Part shown: piece by piece, positions 6,022 through 6,046 of the stretch
Layout: the number at the start of each line of letters is the position of its first letter
Numbering within the stretch: position 1 is the stretch's first letter
Origin: JBCBKZ01 sp039026975
GTDB lineage: Bacteria > Bacteroidota > Bacteroidia > J057
Length of the DNA stretch: 6,046 nt
Direction of reading: 5' to 3'
NCBI GenBank assembly: GCA_039026975.1
Contig: JBCCLI010000402.1
Location: 1 to 6,046, forward strand
Notes under the pieces: model-generated
What the model was told of the DNA's origin: nothing
The model's database searches: none
What the model saw: only the letters and a program-made list of their open reading frames with translations
Program-made: the position numbers and the translations under genes

Positions 6022-6046
6022 AGCCCAGTACGTTAGTGCTGGGCTT
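6022..6046 (+). terminator. Intrinsic terminator hairpin, probably bidirectional, cut by the right edge
   Basis: AGCCCAGTAC (6022-6031) pairs with GTGCTGGGCT (6036-6045) around the tetraloop GTTA. The stem has 10 pairs with one T-G wobble. A T follows at 6046, and the expected T-run would lie outside the window. On the other strand the same stem is followed, after CACTG, by a run of five T (the AAAAA at 6012-6016), so it may also stop transcription coming from the right. It is placed 39 bases after the stop of the hydrolase gene, as expected for the end of that transcript. Confidence 0.75.

Overview
The window looks like chromosomal DNA from a member of the Bacteroidota (Cytophagia/Flavobacteriia-like, not resolvable further here). 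The evidence is a C-terminal type IX secretion sorting domain, a left-edge protein resembling a conserved Bacteroidota outer-membrane family, moderate GC, frequent AT-rich start regions with no Shine-Dalgarno site, and secretory proteins whose signal peptides end in A-Q.

Layout: (1) 1-752, minus strand, the N-terminal 250 codons of an exported protein that runs off the left edge. (2) 753-1243, a 491-base divergent intergenic region without a convincing gene but with many inverted repeats, the best being a two-tier hairpin at 1153-1196. (3) 1244-2881, plus strand, a secreted soluble PQQ glucose dehydrogenase homologue (sGDH type) with a C-terminal T9SS domain. (4) 2972-3418, a small lipoprotein, probably NTF2-like; the longest open frame starts at 2894, but the lipoprotein signal peptide places the start at 2972. 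(5) 3429-4436, an aldo/keto reductase 10 bases downstream and probably co-transcribed with the lipoprotein. (6) 4437-4506, a short spacer with an operator-like 20-base dyad and a Shine-Dalgarno-like sequence. (7) 4507-5982, an exported serine beta-lactamase-like hydrolase (class C/PBP type) with a C-terminal TPR-like region. (8) 5983-6046, two consecutive hairpins, the second a good intrinsic terminator cut by the right edge.

The four plus-strand genes are co-oriented, but no shared pathway is evident. Three of them encode exported proteins: one predicted to use the T9SS, one lipidated, and one periplasmic or surface-exposed. The reductase is cytoplasmic. I see no mobile element, CRISPR array, tRNA, rRNA or defence system. 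The parts most worth a second look are the unusual substrate-pocket residues of the T9SS-tagged sGDH and the structured intergenic region at 753-1243, which could be a leader RNA or a dispersed repeat. I find no clear evidence of a wholly new system.
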